Shown here piece by piece: positions 50,621 through 60,925 of a stretch of DNA of 64,000 nt. The stretch's first letter is position 1. Each line of letters opens with the position of its first letter. This stretch comes from Pseudomonas vancouverensis (lineage in GTDB: Bacteria; Pseudomonadota; Gammaproteobacteria; Pseudomonadales; Pseudomonadaceae). The notes under the pieces were generated by a model. It was not told the origin of the DNA. It worked only from the letters and a program-made list of their open reading frames with translations, and made no database searches. Made by a program: the position numbers and the translations under genes. Where the stretch lies: assembly GCF_004348895.1 (NCBI RefSeq), contig NZ_RRZK01000032.1, positions 1 to 64,000 of the forward strand, read 5' to 3'.

Positions 50621-51373
50621 GTGGCTAACTTGCGCGTAGAAGTGATCAGTTTGTTTCCCGAGATGTTCTCCGCCATCAGCGAGTACGGCATCACCAGTCG
50701 GGCGGTGAAGCAGGGGCTCTTGCAGCTCACCTGTTGGAATCCGCGAGACTACACGACGGATCGGCATCACACTGTGGACGATCGCCCGTTTGGCGGTGGT
50801 CCGGGCATGGTGATGAAGATCAAGCCCCTGGAAGATGCTCTGGTTCAGGCCAAGGCAGCAGCCGGGGAGGCGGCGAAGGTGATTTACCTGTCGCCCCAAG
50901 GCCGTCAACTGACTCAGTCGGCGGTGCGCGAGTTGGCGAATCTGGATGCATTGATCCTGATTGCCGGTCGCTATGAAGGCATTGACGAGCGTTTTATTGA
51001 TGCTCATGTCGATGAAGAGTGGTCGATTGGGGACTATGTCCTGTCTGGCGGCGAGCTGCCGGCGATGGTCCTGATCGATGCGGTTACACGACTGCTGCCT
51101 GGAGCTTTAGGGCATGCGGACTCCGCTGAGGAAGATTCCTTTACGGATGGTTTGCTGGATTGCCCGCACTACACCCGACCGGAGGTGTATGCGGATCAGC
51201 GTGTTCCCGACGTATTGCTAAGTGGCAATCACGCGCACATCCGGCGTTGGCGTTTACAGCAGTCCCTTGGTCGGACCTATGAACGACGCGCCGATCTTCT
51301 GGAAAGCCGCTCGCTTTCTGGAGAAGAGAAGAAGCTGCTCGAGGAATACATCCGCGAGCGGGACGATAGTTAA
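50621..51373 (+). CDS. trmD: TrmD: tRNA (guanine37-N1)-methyltransferase
   Basis: SPOUT-class tRNA methyltransferase, 250 aa, which modifies G37 to keep reading frame. [25 protein letters not shown] and [20 protein letters not shown] are the knot-forming motifs. The GTG start at 50621 immediately after the rimM stop gives [15 protein letters not shown]; it has little ribosome site and is probably translationally coupled. Confidence 0.97.
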   Translation: MANLRVEVISLFPEMFSAISEYGITSRAVKQGLLQLTCWNPRDYTTDRHHTVDDRPFGGGPGMVMKIKPLEDALVQAKAAAGEAAKVIYLSPQGRQLTQSAVRELANLDALILIAGRYEGIDERFIDAHVDEEWSIGDYVLSGGELPAMVLIDAVTRLLPGALGHADSAEEDSFTDGLLDCPHYTRPEVYADQRVPDVLLSGNHAHIRRWRLQQSLGRTYERRADLLESRSLSGEEKKLLEEYIRERDDS

Positions 51374-51418
51374 CAACGTATCGATGGTAGATCAGACGAT
51401 TTACCTTAGGAGCACAGC

Positions 51419-51769
51419 ATGACTAACAAAATCATCCTTGCACTCGAAGCAGAGCAGATGACCAAAGAGATCCCTACCTTCGCCCCGGGCGACACCATTG
51501 TCGTTCAGGTGAAAGTGAAGGAAGGCGACCGTTCGCGTCTGCAAGCGTTCGAAGGCGTTGTAATCGCCAAGCGTAACCGCGGCGTCAACAGTGCATTCAC
51601 CGTTCGTAAAATCTCCAACGGTGTTGGCGTAGAGCGTACTTTCCAGACCTACAGCCCGCAAATCGACAGCATGGCTGTCAAGCGTCGCGGCGACGTACGT
51701 AAGGCCAAGCTGTACTACCTGCGTGACCTGTCCGGTAAAGCAGCTCGCATCAAGGAAAAACTGGCTTAA
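51419..51769 (+). CDS. rplS: RplS: 50S ribosomal protein L19
   Basis: 116-aa ribosomal protein, last gene of the operon. [46 protein letters not shown] is the L19 core. TTAGGAGCACAGC is a strong ribosome site. A terminator follows at about 70 bases. Confidence 0.99.
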
Positions 51770-51836
51770 GTCCAGCTCCCGATGCAGTAGAAGCAGTTTG
51801 CGTCAGTGGTGTGAAAAGCACGCTGGCCAAGCTGCC

Positions 51837-51873
51837 AACAAACGCCCCGACTTGTTCGGGGCGTTTGTTTTTG
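51837..51873 (+). terminator. Rho-independent terminator of the rpsP operon
   Basis: Stem CAAACGCCCCGA / TCGGGGCGTTTG with a five-base loop and a T-run; perfect pairing. Confidence 0.93.
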
Positions 51874-51959
51874 TGCTGGAGAAAGGTTTTTCCGTTCTTT
51901 GCTCTCGACCGGTGTGGTTGTGCTCCTGTGCTGCGCGCCGTAAATTGGGAGGTCGAGAC

Positions 51960-51997
51960 GAAAAAAAGCCCCGTATCTTTCGATGCGGGGCTTTTTT
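51960..51997. terminator. Bidirectional terminator downstream of suhB
   Basis: A-run, stem AAAGCCCCG / CGGGGCTTT, and T-run: the symmetric layout lets it act on the minus strand for suhB and as a second stop for the rpsP operon. Confidence 0.88.
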
Positions 51998-52018
51998 GTA
52001 TGGCGGCTGCCTTGGAGC

Positions 52019-52837
52019 TTAGCGCTTCAGCGAGGCCGGCAGGTGCGGCTGGATAGCCGTCAGTACTGCCTTGAAGCACTTGGTGTTGCCGGCAACGACG
52101 TGGCCTTTCTCGAGGAAGTCGTGACCGCCGGTGAAGTCGCTCACCAGGCCGCCTGCTTCCTGAATCAGCAGGGCGCCAGCAGCCATGTCCCACTCGGACA
52201 GACCCGACTCCCAGAAGGCGTCAAATCGGCCGGCGGCGACATAGGCCAGGTCCAGGCTTGCCGAGCCGGCGCGGCGGATGCCGGCAGTCTGGCCAACCAG
52301 GGCGCGGAACATGCCCAGGTAGTTGTCGAGGTTGTCCATCTGGTCGTCACGGAACGGGAAGCCGGTACCCAGCAGGGCGCCGTCGAGGCTGGTGCGACCG
52401 CTGACGCGCAGGCGACGACCGTTCAGTTGAGCGCCACGGCCACGGCTGGCGGTGAATTCTTCCTGGCGAACCGGGTCCAGAACCACGGCGTGCTCAAGAC
52501 GGCCGCGATATTTGCAGGCGATGCTGACAGCGAAATGAGGGATGCCGCGCAGGAAGTTGGTGGTGCCGTCCAGTGGGTCGATGATCCACAGGTACTCTTC
52601 GCCTTCGATGCCGGTGCCGGCGTGCAGGCCGGTCTCTTCACCCATGATCGAGTGGTTCGGATAAGCCTTGCGCAGCGCATCAATGATTTTCTGTTCAGCG
52701 GCGCGATCCACCTCGGATACGTAATCCTTGGCGTCTTTTTCGTCGACCTTGATGGTATCCAGGCGCTCGATGGAGCGGAAAATCAATTCACTGGCGCTGC
52801 GGGCGGCGCGCAGCGCGATATTCAGCATGGGCTGCAT
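52019..52837 (-). CDS. suhB: SuhB: inositol-1-monophosphatase family protein
   Basis: 272-aa Mg-dependent phosphatase fold; in enteric bacteria and Pseudomonas SuhB also works as an RNA-related regulator. Metal sites GEETG and WIIDPLDGTTNFLRG are intact, as is the C-terminal WDMAAGALLIQEAGG. Divergent from trmJ, as in other pseudomonads. The ATG at 52837 has AGGTG eight bases upstream. Confidence 0.96.
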   Translation of the reverse strand: MQPMLNIALRAARSASELIFRSIERLDTIKVDEKDAKDYVSEVDRAAEQKIIDALRKAYPNHSIMGEETGLHAGTGIEGEEYLWIIDPLDGTTNFLRGIPHFAVSIACKYRGRLEHAVVLDPVRQEEFTASRGRGAQLNGRRLRVSGRTSLDGALLGTGFPFRDDQMDNLDNYLGMFRALVGQTAGIRRAGSASLDLAYVAAGRFDAFWESGLSEWDMAAGALLIQEAGGLVSDFTGGHDFLEKGHVVAGNTKCFKAVLTAIQPHLPASLKR

Positions 52838-52983
52838 GGATGTGTCACCTAAGGTTGTTAAAGAAAGCCGAGCATTCTATCAGAAAGTTTCTACAGGTGA
52901 AGGTCGGTGTTCACTTTCATAGCTTAACGGTAGTCAGCGCTGTAAGATTCTGCTCCTCATTTATGTGTTCGAGAGCGCCTCCC

Positions 52984-53754
52984 TTGCTGCAAAACATTCG
53001 TGTCGTCCTGGTCAATACCAGCCATCCGGGCAATATCGGCGGGACTGCGCGCGCCATGAAAAACATGGGTCTGTCGCGATTGGTGCTGGTCGAGCCGCGC
53101 CTGTTTCCGCATCACGAGGCTGATGCTCGCGCCTCCGGTGCCGGTGACATCCTTGAAAACGCGCAAGTCGTCGCCACCTTGGAAGATGCCTTGGTCGGCT
53201 GCAATCTGGTGCTTGGCACCAGTGCCCGCGACCGGCGCATTCCCTGGCCGCTGCTCGACCCCCGCGAATGCGGGACGAAAGTGGTCGAGGAGGCTGCCCA
53301 GGGCGCCGAGATCGCGCTGGTGTTCGGGCGTGAAGATTCCGGCCTGACCAATGACGAGCTGCAGCGATGTCACTATCACGTGCATATCCCATCCGACCCT
53401 GAGTTCAGTTCGCTGAACCTTGGAGCGGCGGTGCAGGTGTTGAGCTATGAAGTGCGCATGGCCTGGCTGGCGGCCCAAGGGCAGCCGAGCAAGGTCGAGA
53501 AGGAAGAGGTGGCGTCGGTCAAAAGCACTGAGCTGGCGACCATGGATGAGTTGGAACGATTCTATGAGCACCTGGAGCAGACCCTGGTGGCCATCGAGTT
53601 TCTCGATCCGGAAAAACCACGCCACTTGATGGCGCGCCTGCGCCGGTTGTACGGACGCAGCTCGGTCAGCCGGGCGGAAATGAATATATTGCGTGGCATC
53701 CTCACGGAAACCCAGAAAGCGGCCCGTGGTGAGCTTCTAAAGCGGAAGGATTAA
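52984..53754 (+). CDS. trmJ: TrmJ: tRNA (cytidine/uridine32-2'-O)-methyltransferase
   Basis: SPOUT-class tRNA 2'-O-methyltransferase, about 256 aa. [39 protein letters not shown] and [18 protein letters not shown] are the family motifs. I propose a TTG start at 52984 (MLQNIRVVL), with GAGAG eight bases before it; the in-frame ATG at 52963 adds MCSRAPP and has no ribosome site. The downstream cysE begins almost at its stop. Confidence 0.94.
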   Translation: MLQNIRVVLVNTSHPGNIGGTARAMKNMGLSRLVLVEPRLFPHHEADARASGAGDILENAQVVATLEDALVGCNLVLGTSARDRRIPWPLLDPRECGTKVVEEAAQGAEIALVFGREDSGLTNDELQRCHYHVHIPSDPEFSSLNLGAAVQVLSYEVRMAWLAAQGQPSKVEKEEVASVKSTELATMDELERFYEHLEQTLVAIEFLDPEKPRHLMARLRRLYGRSSVSRAEMNILRGILTETQKAARGELLKRKD

Positions 53755-53756
53755 TG

Positions 53757-54533
53757 ATGTTTGAGCGTTTGCGTGAAGATATCCAGAGCGTATTCCATCG
53801 AGACCCGGCGGCGCGTAACGCTTTTGAAGTCCTGACCTGCTACCCCGGCATGCACGCGATCTGGATTCACCGTTTGTCGGCAATGCTCTGGCGTGCTGAC
53901 CTGAAGTGGCTGGCGCGGCTGGTGTCGAACTTTGGTCGCTGGTTGACCGGTATCGAGATTCACCCGGGGGCCAAGGTTGGTCGTCGTTTCTTCATCGACC
54001 ATGGCATGGGTATCGTCATTGGCGAAACCGCCGAGATCGGTGACGACGTGACCATTTATCAGGGGGTGACCCTGGGTGGCACCAGCTGGAACAAGGGCAA
54101 GCGCCACCCGACGCTGGGTGATGGTGTGGTGGTTGGGGCGGGTGCCAAGGTGCTGGGTCCCTTTACCGTGGGAGCCGGCGCCAAAGTGGGCTCAAATGCC
54201 GTTGTGACCAAAGAAGTGCCGCCGGGCGCTACTGTGGTCGGCATTCCCGGGCGAATCATCGTCAAGCCCGACGAAGAGCTGGACGCCAAACGCAAGGCGA
54301 TGGCGGAGAAGATCGGTTTCGATGCCTACGGTGTAACTGAAGACATGCCGGACCCGGTGGCTCGCGCCATCAATCAATTGCTCGATCATCTGCAGGCGGT
54401 CGACGGGCGTCTGGAGGGGATGTGCGGGGCGTTGAAGGATCTGGGCAGTAATTACTGTGCGAAAGATCTGCCGGAATTGCGCGAAGAGGATTTCGCCTGT
54501 GTGAAGGATAAGGATCAGAGCCAGGCCAGCTAG
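53757..54533 (+). CDS. cysE: CysE: serine O-acetyltransferase
   Basis: 258-aa hexapeptide-repeat acetyltransferase giving O-acetylserine for cysteine synthesis. [25 protein letters not shown] and the left-handed helix repeats are clear. It has the shorter N-terminal domain usual for the copy next to iscR. Of two adjacent ATGs, 53757 has the better spacing to AAGGA. Placed just before the isc operon, it fits cysteine supply for IscS. Confidence 0.96.
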   Translation: MFERLREDIQSVFHRDPAARNAFEVLTCYPGMHAIWIHRLSAMLWRADLKWLARLVSNFGRWLTGIEIHPGAKVGRRFFIDHGMGIVIGETAEIGDDVTIYQGVTLGGTSWNKGKRHPTLGDGVVVGAGAKVLGPFTVGAGAKVGSNAVVTKEVPPGATVVGIPGRIIVKPDEELDAKRKAMAEKIGFDAYGVTEDMPDPVARAINQLLDHLQAVDGRLEGMCGALKDLGSNYCAKDLPELREEDFACVKDKDQSQAS

Positions 54534-54536
54534 ATC

Positions 54537-54636
54537 TGTGGGAGCGAGCTTGCTCGCGATGGATCTGGGGGCGCCGCAGGGTGTCAGGCGCCCCGCGTTA
54601 TCGTTGCCGACCATCGCGAACATGCTCGTTCCTGCA
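54537..54636. repeat. REP doublet between cysE and iscR
   Basis: TGTGGGAGCGAGCTTGCTCG at the left and a degenerate CGAACATGCTCGTTCCTGCA at the right flank a middle with GGGGCGCC...GGCGCCCC, itself an inverted repeat. It starts three bases after the cysE stop. Confidence 0.85.
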
Positions 54637-54693
54637 GTACCGCTGGCTGTAACCGCCCAGTCTTTGCTATGATGCGCGCGCTCTTTTGCGGGT

Positions 54694-54743
54694 AAACCTG
54701 ACTAAAGTACTAGGTCTTATAGTTGACTTAAATACTCGGGAAT
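54694..54743 (+). promoter_or_regulatory. Two tandem IscR type 1 sites
   Basis: Site 2 (54719-54743) reads ATAGTTGACTTAAA then TACTCGGGAAT, a close match to the type 1 consensus ATASYYGACT...AGTCRRSTAT, and overlaps the -35 of the iscR promoter. Site 1 (54694-54718), AAACCTGACTAAAG then TACTAGGTC, abuts it and is weaker. [2Fe-2S]-IscR repression, as in E. coli, is expected. Confidence 0.8.
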
Positions 54744-54751
54744 TGCATACT
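54723..54751 (+). promoter_or_regulatory. Promoter of the isc operon
   Basis: TTGACT (54723-54728), 17 bases, CATACT (54746-54751), about 32 bases before the iscR ATG. The -35 is inside IscR site 2. Confidence 0.75.
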
Positions 54752-54782
54752 CGCCCCATTCTGAACTCCGTGGTAATTGTCC

Positions 54783-55274
54783 ATGCGACTGACTACAAAA
54801 GGCCGATACGCCGTGACCGCCATGCTTGACCTGGCGTTGCACGCGCAGCACGGGCCCGTGTCCCTGGCCGATATCTCCGAGCGCCAAGGCATCTCCCTGT
54901 CCTACCTCGAACAGCTTTTCGCCAAGCTGCGCCGCAGCAATCTGGTGTCCAGTGTGCGTGGTCCGGGTGGCGGCTACCAACTGTCCCGCGACATGCAGGG
55001 CATTCAGGTCGCCCAGGTGATCGATGCGGTAAACGAATCGGTCGATGCTACCAAGTGCCAAGGGCAGGGCGATTGCCATTCCGGCGACACTTGCCTGACC
55101 CATCACTTGTGGTGCGATCTGAGCTTGCAGATTCACGAATTTCTAAGCGGTATCAGCTTGGCTGACCTTGTGACTCGCCGTGAGGTGCAAGAAGTAGCCC
55201 AGCGTCAGGACCAGCGCCGTTGCAACAGCAAGGTGCCACGCCTGGACAAGATTGAAGCGTCCGCCGTCGAATGA
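54783..55274 (+). CDS. iscR: IscR: [2Fe-2S] Rrf2-type regulator
   Basis: 163-aa regulator that senses Fe-S cluster status and represses isc. Winged helix at the N-terminus ([20 protein letters not shown]) and the cluster ligands Cys92, Cys98, Cys104 and His107 at the same numbers as E. coli IscR. First gene of the isc operon; two binding sites lie in its own promoter. Confidence 0.98.
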   Translation: MRLTTKGRYAVTAMLDLALHAQHGPVSLADISERQGISLSYLEQLFAKLRRSNLVSSVRGPGGGYQLSRDMQGIQVAQVIDAVNESVDATKCQGQGDCHSGDTCLTHHLWCDLSLQIHEFLSGISLADLVTRREVQEVAQRQDQRRCNSKVPRLDKIEASAVE

Positions 55275-55321
55275 CAGCCGAAGAGCTAGCGGCACGCCAG
55301 CCCTGATTTAGGAGATAGTCC

Positions 55322-56536
55322 ATGAAATTGCCGATTTACCTTGATTACTCTGCGACCACCCCGGTTGATCCGCGTGTTGCGCAAAAAATGAGTGAATGCC
55401 TGCTGGTCGACGGAAACTTCGGTAACCCGGCGTCCCGTTCCCACGTGTTCGGCTGGAAAGCTGAAGAGTCCGTTGAAAATGCTCGCCGTCAGGTCGCCGA
55501 CCTGGTCAACGCCGACCCGCGTGAAATCGTCTGGACCTCCGGTGCCACCGAGTCCGACAACCTGGCAATCAAGGGTGCGGCGCATTTCTACGCCACCAAA
55601 GGCAAGCACCTGATCACCACCAAGATCGAGCACAAGGCTGTCCTGGACACCATGCGCCAACTGGAGCGTGAAGGTTTCGAAGTCACCTACATCGAACCGC
55701 GCACCGATGGCCTGGTTACCCCGGAAATGATCGAAGCCGAACTGCGTGAGGACACCATCCTGGTGTCGGTCATGCACGTGAACAACGAAATCGGCACCAT
55801 CAACGACATCGCAGCGATCGGCGAACTGACCCGATCCAAGGGCATCCTGTTCCACGTCGACGCTGCTCAGTCCACCGGCAAGGTCGACATCGACCTGTCG
55901 AAGCTGAAAGTCGACATGATGTCCTTCTCCGCTCACAAGACTTATGGCCCTAAAGGCATCGGCGCACTGTACGTGAGCCGCAAGCCGCGTGTGCGCATCG
56001 AAGCGACCATGCACGGTGGCGGCCACGAGCGCGGCATGCGTTCCGGTACCCTGGCGACCCACCAGATCGTCGGCATGGGTGAAGCCTTCCGCGTGGCCAA
56101 GGAAGACATGGCTGCAGAGAACGTGCGCATCAAGGCCTTGAGCGATCGCTTCTACAAGCAGGTCGAGCACCTGGAAGAGCTGTACGTCAACGGCAGCCTG
56201 ACCGCCCGCGTTCCGCACAATCTGAATCTGAGCTTCAACTACGTTGAAGGCGAGTCGCTGATCATGGCGCTCAAGGACCTGGCGGTTTCGTCCGGTTCGG
56301 CCTGCACCTCGGCCTCTCTGGAGCCTTCGTACGTATTGCGCGCCCTGGGCCGTAACGACGAACTGGCACATAGCTCGATCCGTTTCACCTTCGGTCGTTT
56401 CACCACCGAAGAAGAAATCGATTACGCCGCGCAGAAAGTCTGCGAGGCCGTTACCAAGCTGCGCGCTCTGTCGCCGCTGTGGGACATGTACAAAGACGGC
56501 GTCGATATCTCGAAGATCGAGTGGGCGGCACACTAA
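55322..56536 (+). CDS. iscS: IscS: cysteine desulfurase
   Basis: 404-aa PLP enzyme releasing sulphur from cysteine for Fe-S clusters and tRNA thiolation. PLP-lysine loop [12 protein letters not shown] and the mobile active-site Cys in [13 protein letters not shown] (near residue 328) are present. TTTAGGAGATAGTCC is a strong ribosome site. 100 bases separate it from iscU. Confidence 0.98.
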   Translation: MKLPIYLDYSATTPVDPRVAQKMSECLLVDGNFGNPASRSHVFGWKAEESVENARRQVADLVNADPREIVWTSGATESDNLAIKGAAHFYATKGKHLITTKIEHKAVLDTMRQLEREGFEVTYIEPRTDGLVTPEMIEAELREDTILVSVMHVNNEIGTINDIAAIGELTRSKGILFHVDAAQSTGKVDIDLSKLKVDMMSFSAHKTYGPKGIGALYVSRKPRVRIEATMHGGGHERGMRSGTLATHQIVGMGEAFRVAKEDMAAENVRIKALSDRFYKQVEHLEELYVNGSLTARVPHNLNLSFNYVEGESLIMALKDLAVSSGSACTSASLEPSYVLRALGRNDELAHSSIRFTFGRFTTEEEIDYAAQKVCEAVTKLRALSPLWDMYKDGVDISKIEWAAH

Positions 56537-56635
56537 ATATAGAAGCCGCCAGATACAGCTCCTGTAGTGCGCGGCGACTGACGCAGCGAACTACAGGGTC
56601 TCAAGAGCGGCCCTGATGAGTGAGGATTGAGAATC

Positions 56636-57022
56636 ATGGCTTACAGCGAAAAGGTCATCGACCACTACGAAAACCCGCGCAACGTCGGCAAGATGGACGC
56701 GGAAGATCCTGATGTCGGCACCGGCATGGTCGGCGCTCCGGCGTGCGGCGACGTGATGCGCCTGCAGATCAAGGTCAACGAAGCCGGCATCATCGAAGAT
56801 GCCAAGTTCAAGACCTACGGCTGCGGTTCGGCCATCGCCTCCAGCTCCCTCGCCACCGAGTGGATGAAGGGCAAGACCCTGGACGAAGCGGAAACCATCA
56901 AGAACACCCAGCTGGCTGAAGAACTGGCCTTGCCGCCGGTGAAAATTCACTGCTCGGTACTCGCTGAAGACGCCATCAAGGCGGCCGTTCGCGACTACAA
57001 GCAGAAGAAAGGCTTGATCTGA
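56636..57022 (+). CDS. iscU: IscU: Fe-S cluster scaffold
   Basis: 128-aa scaffold. The three cluster cysteines C37, C63 and C106 and the HscA-recognition motif LPPVK (99-103) are all present. Start [10 protein letters not shown] at 56636. A GGATTGAGAATC ribosome region precedes it. Confidence 0.98.
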   Translation: MAYSEKVIDHYENPRNVGKMDAEDPDVGTGMVGAPACGDVMRLQIKVNEAGIIEDAKFKTYGCGSAIASSSLATEWMKGKTLDEAETIKNTQLAEELALPPVKIHCSVLAEDAIKAAVRDYKQKKGLI

Positions 57023-57056
57023 TTTTCGAGTTTTGGCGACGAGTAAGGAGTCACCG

Positions 57057-57380
57057 ATGGCTATCAGCATGACAGAAGCGGCTGCCCGACACGTGCGACG
57101 CTCCCTCGACGGGCGCGGCAAAGGTGAAGGAATTCGTCTGGGTGTTCGCACCACGGGCTGTTCCGGCCTTGCCTATGTGCTGGAGTTTGTCGACGAAGTG
57201 GTTGCCGAAGACCAGGTGTTCGAAAGTCACGGCGAGAAAGTGATTATCGACCCCAAGAGTCTGGCTTACCTGGACGGCACCGAGCTCGATTTCGTCAAGG
57301 AAGGGTTGAACGAAGGCTTCAAGTTCAACAACCCCAACGTTCGCGGTGAGTGTGGCTGCGGCGAAAGCTTCAACATCTGA
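57057..57380 (+). CDS. iscA: IscA: A-type Fe-S carrier
   Basis: 107-aa A-type carrier with Cys35, Cys99 and Cys101 (TTGCSGLAY and GECGCGESF). Delivers clusters to targets. AAGGAG ribosome site before the ATG; hscB follows after eight bases. Confidence 0.98.
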   Translation: MAISMTEAAARHVRRSLDGRGKGEGIRLGVRTTGCSGLAYVLEFVDEVVAEDQVFESHGEKVIIDPKSLAYLDGTELDFVKEGLNEGFKFNNPNVRGECGCGESFNI

Positions 57381-57388
57381 GGCTTGTC

Positions 57389-57910
57389 GTGGGTACTCCT
57401 TGTCATTTCGCTTTATTCGAGCTGCAACCGAGCTTCAATCTGGACCTCGATCAGCTGGCTACGCGCTACCGTGAGTTGGCGCGCAGTGTTCATCCAGACC
57501 GCTTTGCCGACGCTTCCGAGCGTGAGCAGCGGCTGGCGCTGGAGCAATCCGCAAGCCTCAACGAGGCCTACCAGACGCTCAAGAACCCGCCAAAACGTGC
57601 ACGCTATCTGCTTGCATTGAAAGGAGGTGAGCTGCCGCTGGAGGTCACGGTGCATGATCCGGAATTTCTCCTGCAGCAGATGCAATGGCGCGAAGAACTC
57701 GAAGACCTGCAAGTCAGCGCCGACCTAGCGGGTGTTGCCGTGTTCAAGCGCCGCTTGAAGGTCGCTCAGGACCAACTGAACGACAGTTTTGCGGCCTGTT
57801 GGGATGATGCAGCGCAACGCGAGCAGGCCGAGCGTCTGATGCGGCGCATGCAGTTTCTCGACAAGCTGACCTACGAAGTGCGCCAATTAGAAGAGCGCCT
57901 CGACGATTAA
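57389..57910 (+). CDS. hscB: HscB: J-domain co-chaperone
   Basis: 173-aa J-protein that brings IscU to HscA. HPD at residues 35-37 and a C-terminal three-helix IscU-binding domain. The GTG start at 57389 ([13 protein letters not shown]) has GAGG six bases upstream; earlier in-frame codons overlap iscA. Confidence 0.96.
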   Translation: MGTPCHFALFELQPSFNLDLDQLATRYRELARSVHPDRFADASEREQRLALEQSASLNEAYQTLKNPPKRARYLLALKGGELPLEVTVHDPEFLLQQMQWREELEDLQVSADLAGVAVFKRRLKVAQDQLNDSFAACWDDAAQREQAERLMRRMQFLDKLTYEVRQLEERLDD

Positions 57911-57961
57911 CCCAGTGCCGCTCCGGTCGCACGCCTGATATACAGATAAGTCCTGATAACG

Positions 57962-59824
57962 ATGGCCCTACTGCAGATCGCCGAACCCGGCCAAAGTCCT
58001 CAACCGCACCAGCGTCGCCTGGCTGTGGGGATCGACTTGGGCACTACCAATTCGCTGGTCGCTGCTTTGCGCAGTGGTCTTTCCGAGCCTCTGCCTGACG
58101 CTGACGGGCAGGTTATCCTGCCGTCCGCCGTACGCTACCACGCCGACCGCGTCGAGGTTGGCGAGTCGGCCAAGCTGGCCGCTGCGTCTGATCCCTTGAA
58201 CACCGTGCTCTCGGTCAAGCGCTTGATGGGTCGTGGTCTGTCCGACGTCAAGCAGCTTGGTGATCAACTGCCGTACCGATTTGTCGGCGGCGAGTCGCAC
58301 ATGCCGTTCATCGACACCATTCAAGGGCCGAAAAGCCCGGTCGAAGTCTCAGCCGACATCCTCAAGGTCCTGCGCCAGCGTGCAGAAGCGACCCTGGGCG
58401 GCGAGCTGGTAGGGGCGGTGATCACCGTTCCGGCCTATTTCGACGATGCCCAGCGCCAAGCCACCAAAGATGCGGCCAAACTCGCCGGCCTGAACGTGCT
58501 GCGTCTGCTCAACGAGCCGACTGCGGCGGCGGTGGCTTACGGTCTTGATCAGCATGCCGAAGGCCTGGTCGCCATTTATGATCTGGGCGGCGGCACCTTC
58601 GATATTTCCATCCTGCGCCTGACCGGCGGTGTGTTCGAAGTGTTGGCGACCGGCGGCGACACCGCGCTGGGTGGCGATGATTTCGATCATGCGATTGCTG
58701 GCTGGATTATCGCAGGCGCTGGTTTGTCCGCCGATCTCGATCCGGGCGCGCAACGCAACCTGTTGCAAACTGCCTGCGCGGCCAAGGAAGCCTTGACTGA
58801 CGCGGCCTCGGTCGAAGTGGTTTATGGCGACTGGAAAGCCGAACTGACCCGTGAAGCCTTCGATGCGCTGATCGAGCCGATGGTTGCGCGCAGCCTGAAA
58901 GCCTGCCGTCGCGCGGTACGTGATTCCGGTATCGAGCTGGAAGATGTGCATGCCGTGGTCATGGTGGGTGGTTCGACGCGCGTGCCGCGTGTGCGCGAAG
59001 CCGTTGCCGAGGCCTTTGGTCGTCAGCCGCTGACCGAAATCGATCCGGATCAAGTGGTGGCCATCGGTGCTGCGATCCAGGCCGATACCCTGGCCGGTAA
59101 CAAGCGCGACGGCGCCGAACTGCTGCTGCTCGATGTGATTCCATTGTCCCTGGGCCTGGAAACCATGGGCGGCCTGATGGAGAAGGTGATTCCGCGCAAC
59201 ACCACCATCCCCGTCGCCCGGGCGCAAGATTTCACCACCTACAAAGATGGCCAGTCGGCCATGGCCATCCACGTGTTGCAGGGCGAGCGCGAGCTGATCA
59301 GCGACTGCCGCTCCCTGGCACGTTTCGAATTGCGCGGCATTCCGGCGATGGTGGCGGGTGCGGCGAAAATTCGCGTGACCTTCCAGGTCGACGCCGATGG
59401 TTTGCTCAGCGTTTCCGCGCGCGAACTGGGTTCGGGCGTTGAAGCCAGTATCCAGGTCAAGCCGTCCTATGGTCTGACCGACGGCGAAATCGCCAAAATG
59501 CTCAAGGATTCGTTCCAGCACGCCAATGACGACAAGGTTGCCCGCGTGTTGCGCGAGCAGCAGGTCGATGCCCAGCGCCTGGTCGAGGCGGTGCAAGGTG
59601 CGCTTGCAGTCGATGGCGAGCGTTTGCTCGACGCTGAAGAGCGCATGGTCATCGACATGCAGGTGCAGGAACTGATTGAACTGATGAAGGGCACCGACGG
59701 CTACGCCATCGAGCAGCAGACCAAGCGTCTGTCGCAAGTGACCGACGCTTTTGCCGCCCGTCGCATGGATTCGACCGTGAAAGCCGCTCTGGCGGGCCGC
59801 AACCTGAACGAGATTGAGGAATAA
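57962..59824 (+). CDS. hscA: HscA: Hsp70-type Fe-S chaperone
   Basis: 620-aa specialised Hsp70 that frees clusters from IscU by ATP-driven binding of LPPVK. Nucleotide domain has [24 protein letters not shown] and [13 protein letters not shown]; the substrate domain starts about residue 395. Ends two bases before fdx. Confidence 0.98.
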   Translation: MALLQIAEPGQSPQPHQRRLAVGIDLGTTNSLVAALRSGLSEPLPDADGQVILPSAVRYHADRVEVGESAKLAAASDPLNTVLSVKRLMGRGLSDVKQLGDQLPYRFVGGESHMPFIDTIQGPKSPVEVSADILKVLRQRAEATLGGELVGAVITVPAYFDDAQRQATKDAAKLAGLNVLRLLNEPTAAAVAYGLDQHAEGLVAIYDLGGGTFDISILRLTGGVFEVLATGGDTALGGDDFDHAIAGWIIAGAGLSADLDPGAQRNLLQTACAAKEALTDAASVEVVYGDWKAELTREAFDALIEPMVARSLKACRRAVRDSGIELEDVHAVVMVGGSTRVPRVREAVAEAFGRQPLTEIDPDQVVAIGAAIQADTLAGNKRDGAELLLLDVIPLSLGLETMGGLMEKVIPRNTTIPVARAQDFTTYKDGQSAMAIHVLQGERELISDCRSLARFELRGIPAMVAGAAKIRVTFQVDADGLLSVSARELGSGVEASIQVKPSYGLTDGEIAKMLKDSFQHANDDKVARVLREQQVDAQRLVEAVQGALAVDGERLLDAEERMVIDMQVQELIELMKGTDGYAIEQQTKRLSQVTDAFAARRMDSTVKAALAGRNLNEIEE

Positions 59825-59826
59825 CG

Positions 59827-60168
59827 ATGCCGCAGGTCATTTTTCTGCCACACGAGAAGTTCTGCCCCGAAGGCATGGTTGTGGAGGCTGAGACCGGTAC
59901 GTCCATCCTCGAACTGGCGCATGAGCACCACATCGAGATGGAAAGCGCCTGCGGTGGTGTCTGCGCCTGCACCACTTGTCACTGCATCATTCGCGAGGGG
60001 TTCGACTCGCTGGAAGCGGCTGATGAGCTGGAAGAAGATTATCTGGACAAGGCTTGGGGGCTTGAACGCGAGTCCCGTCTGGGGTGTCAGGCCAAGGTCG
60101 GCACTGAAGACCTGACCGTCGAAATTCCGAAGTATTCGCTCAACCACGCAGCCGAAGCGCCGCACTGA
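59827..60168 (+). CDS. fdx: Fdx: [2Fe-2S] ferredoxin of the isc system
   Basis: 113-aa adrenodoxin-type ferredoxin giving electrons for cluster assembly. Ligands C42, C48, C51 and C87 in ACGGVCACTTCHC and GCQAK; two further cysteines (C46, C53) lie in the loop. Sits between hscA and iscX as usual. Confidence 0.97.
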   Translation: MPQVIFLPHEKFCPEGMVVEAETGTSILELAHEHHIEMESACGGVCACTTCHCIIREGFDSLEAADELEEDYLDKAWGLERESRLGCQAKVGTEDLTVEIPKYSLNHAAEAPH

Positions 60169-60182
60169 TTCAAGGAATTGTC

Positions 60183-60383
60183 ATGAGTCTCATGTGGACT
60201 GATGTTCTGGAGATCGCAATCCAGTTGGCTGAAAGCAAACCCGAAGTGGACCCTATGTCGGTCAACTTCGTCGATCTGCGGAAATGGGTGATGGAATTGC
60301 CTGAATTCGCAGACAAGCCTGAGCATTGTGGCGAGAAGATCCTGGAGGCCATTCAGGCCCACTGGATCGAAGAACGCGACTGA
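60183..60383 (+). CDS. iscX: IscX: small acidic Fe-S assembly modulator
   Basis: 66-aa acidic protein (MSLMWTDVLEIAIQLAESKPEVDP, ending WIEERD) of the IscX/YfhJ family that binds IscS and iron and tunes desulfurase activity. Last isc gene, with GAATTGTC before the ATG and a terminator 30 bases downstream. Confidence 0.95.
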   Translation: MSLMWTDVLEIAIQLAESKPEVDPMSVNFVDLRKWVMELPEFADKPEHCGEKILEAIQAHWIEERD

Positions 60384-60397
60384 GCCACGCCGCAGGT

Positions 60398-60426
60398 TAG
60401 GCAATACCCGAGAACCCGCGTATAAT
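60398..60426 (+). promoter_or_regulatory. ndk promoter whose -10 lies in the isc terminator loop
   Basis: TAGGCA (60398-60403), 17 bases, TATAAT (60421-60426). The perfect -10 is the loop of the hairpin that ends the isc operon; ndk starts 46 bases further on. Confidence 0.6.
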
Positions 60427-60443
60427 TCGCGGGTTTAATTTTT
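60413..60443 (+). terminator. Rho-independent terminator of the isc operon
   Basis: Perfect 8-bp stem AACCCGCG / CGCGGGTT with a 7-base loop (TATAATT) and TAATTTTT after it, 30 bases past the iscX stop. Confidence 0.8.
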
Positions 60444-60471
60444 CGTAAATTACCGTTTCTGGAGTTACACC

Positions 60472-60897
60472 ATGGCTGTTCAACGTACTTTCTCCATCAT
60501 CAAGCCTGACGCTGTTGCAAAAGGCGCTGCCGGCGAAATCGTTACCCGCTTCGAAAAAGCTGGCCTGAAAGTAGTTGCTTCGAAAATGAAGCAGCTGTCC
60601 AAAGCCGAAGCCGAAGGCTTCTACGCTGAGCACAAAGAGCGCGGTTTCTTCGGTGACCTGGTTGCTTTCATGATCTCCGGTCCGGTTGTTGTTCAGGTTC
60701 TGGAAGGCGAAAACGCTATCGCTCGCAACCGTGAGCTGATGGGCGCTACCAACCCTAAAGAAGCTGCTGCCGGCACCATCCGCGCTGACTTCGCTGAATC
60801 GATCGACGCCAACGCCGTACACGGTTCGGACTCCGAAGCCGCTGCCGCTCGCGAAATCTCGTACTTCTTCGCAGCTACTGAAGTAACCACTCGCTAA
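60472..60897 (+). CDS. ndk: Ndk: nucleoside diphosphate kinase
   Basis: 141-aa kinase that balances NTP pools. The phosphorylated His117 is in NAVHGSDS, and [12 protein letters not shown] is the family start. In Pseudomonas, Ndk also affects GTP supply for alginate precursors. CTGGAG precedes the ATG. Codon choice looks like a highly expressed gene (mostly GCT, GTT, CGT). Confidence 0.98.
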   Translation: MAVQRTFSIIKPDAVAKGAAGEIVTRFEKAGLKVVASKMKQLSKAEAEGFYAEHKERGFFGDLVAFMISGPVVVQVLEGENAIARNRELMGATNPKEAAAGTIRADFAESIDANAVHGSDSEAAAAREISYFFAATEVTTR

Positions 60898-60925
60898 GCA
60901 TTGGCTTAAGAGTGAAGGTGAATCC

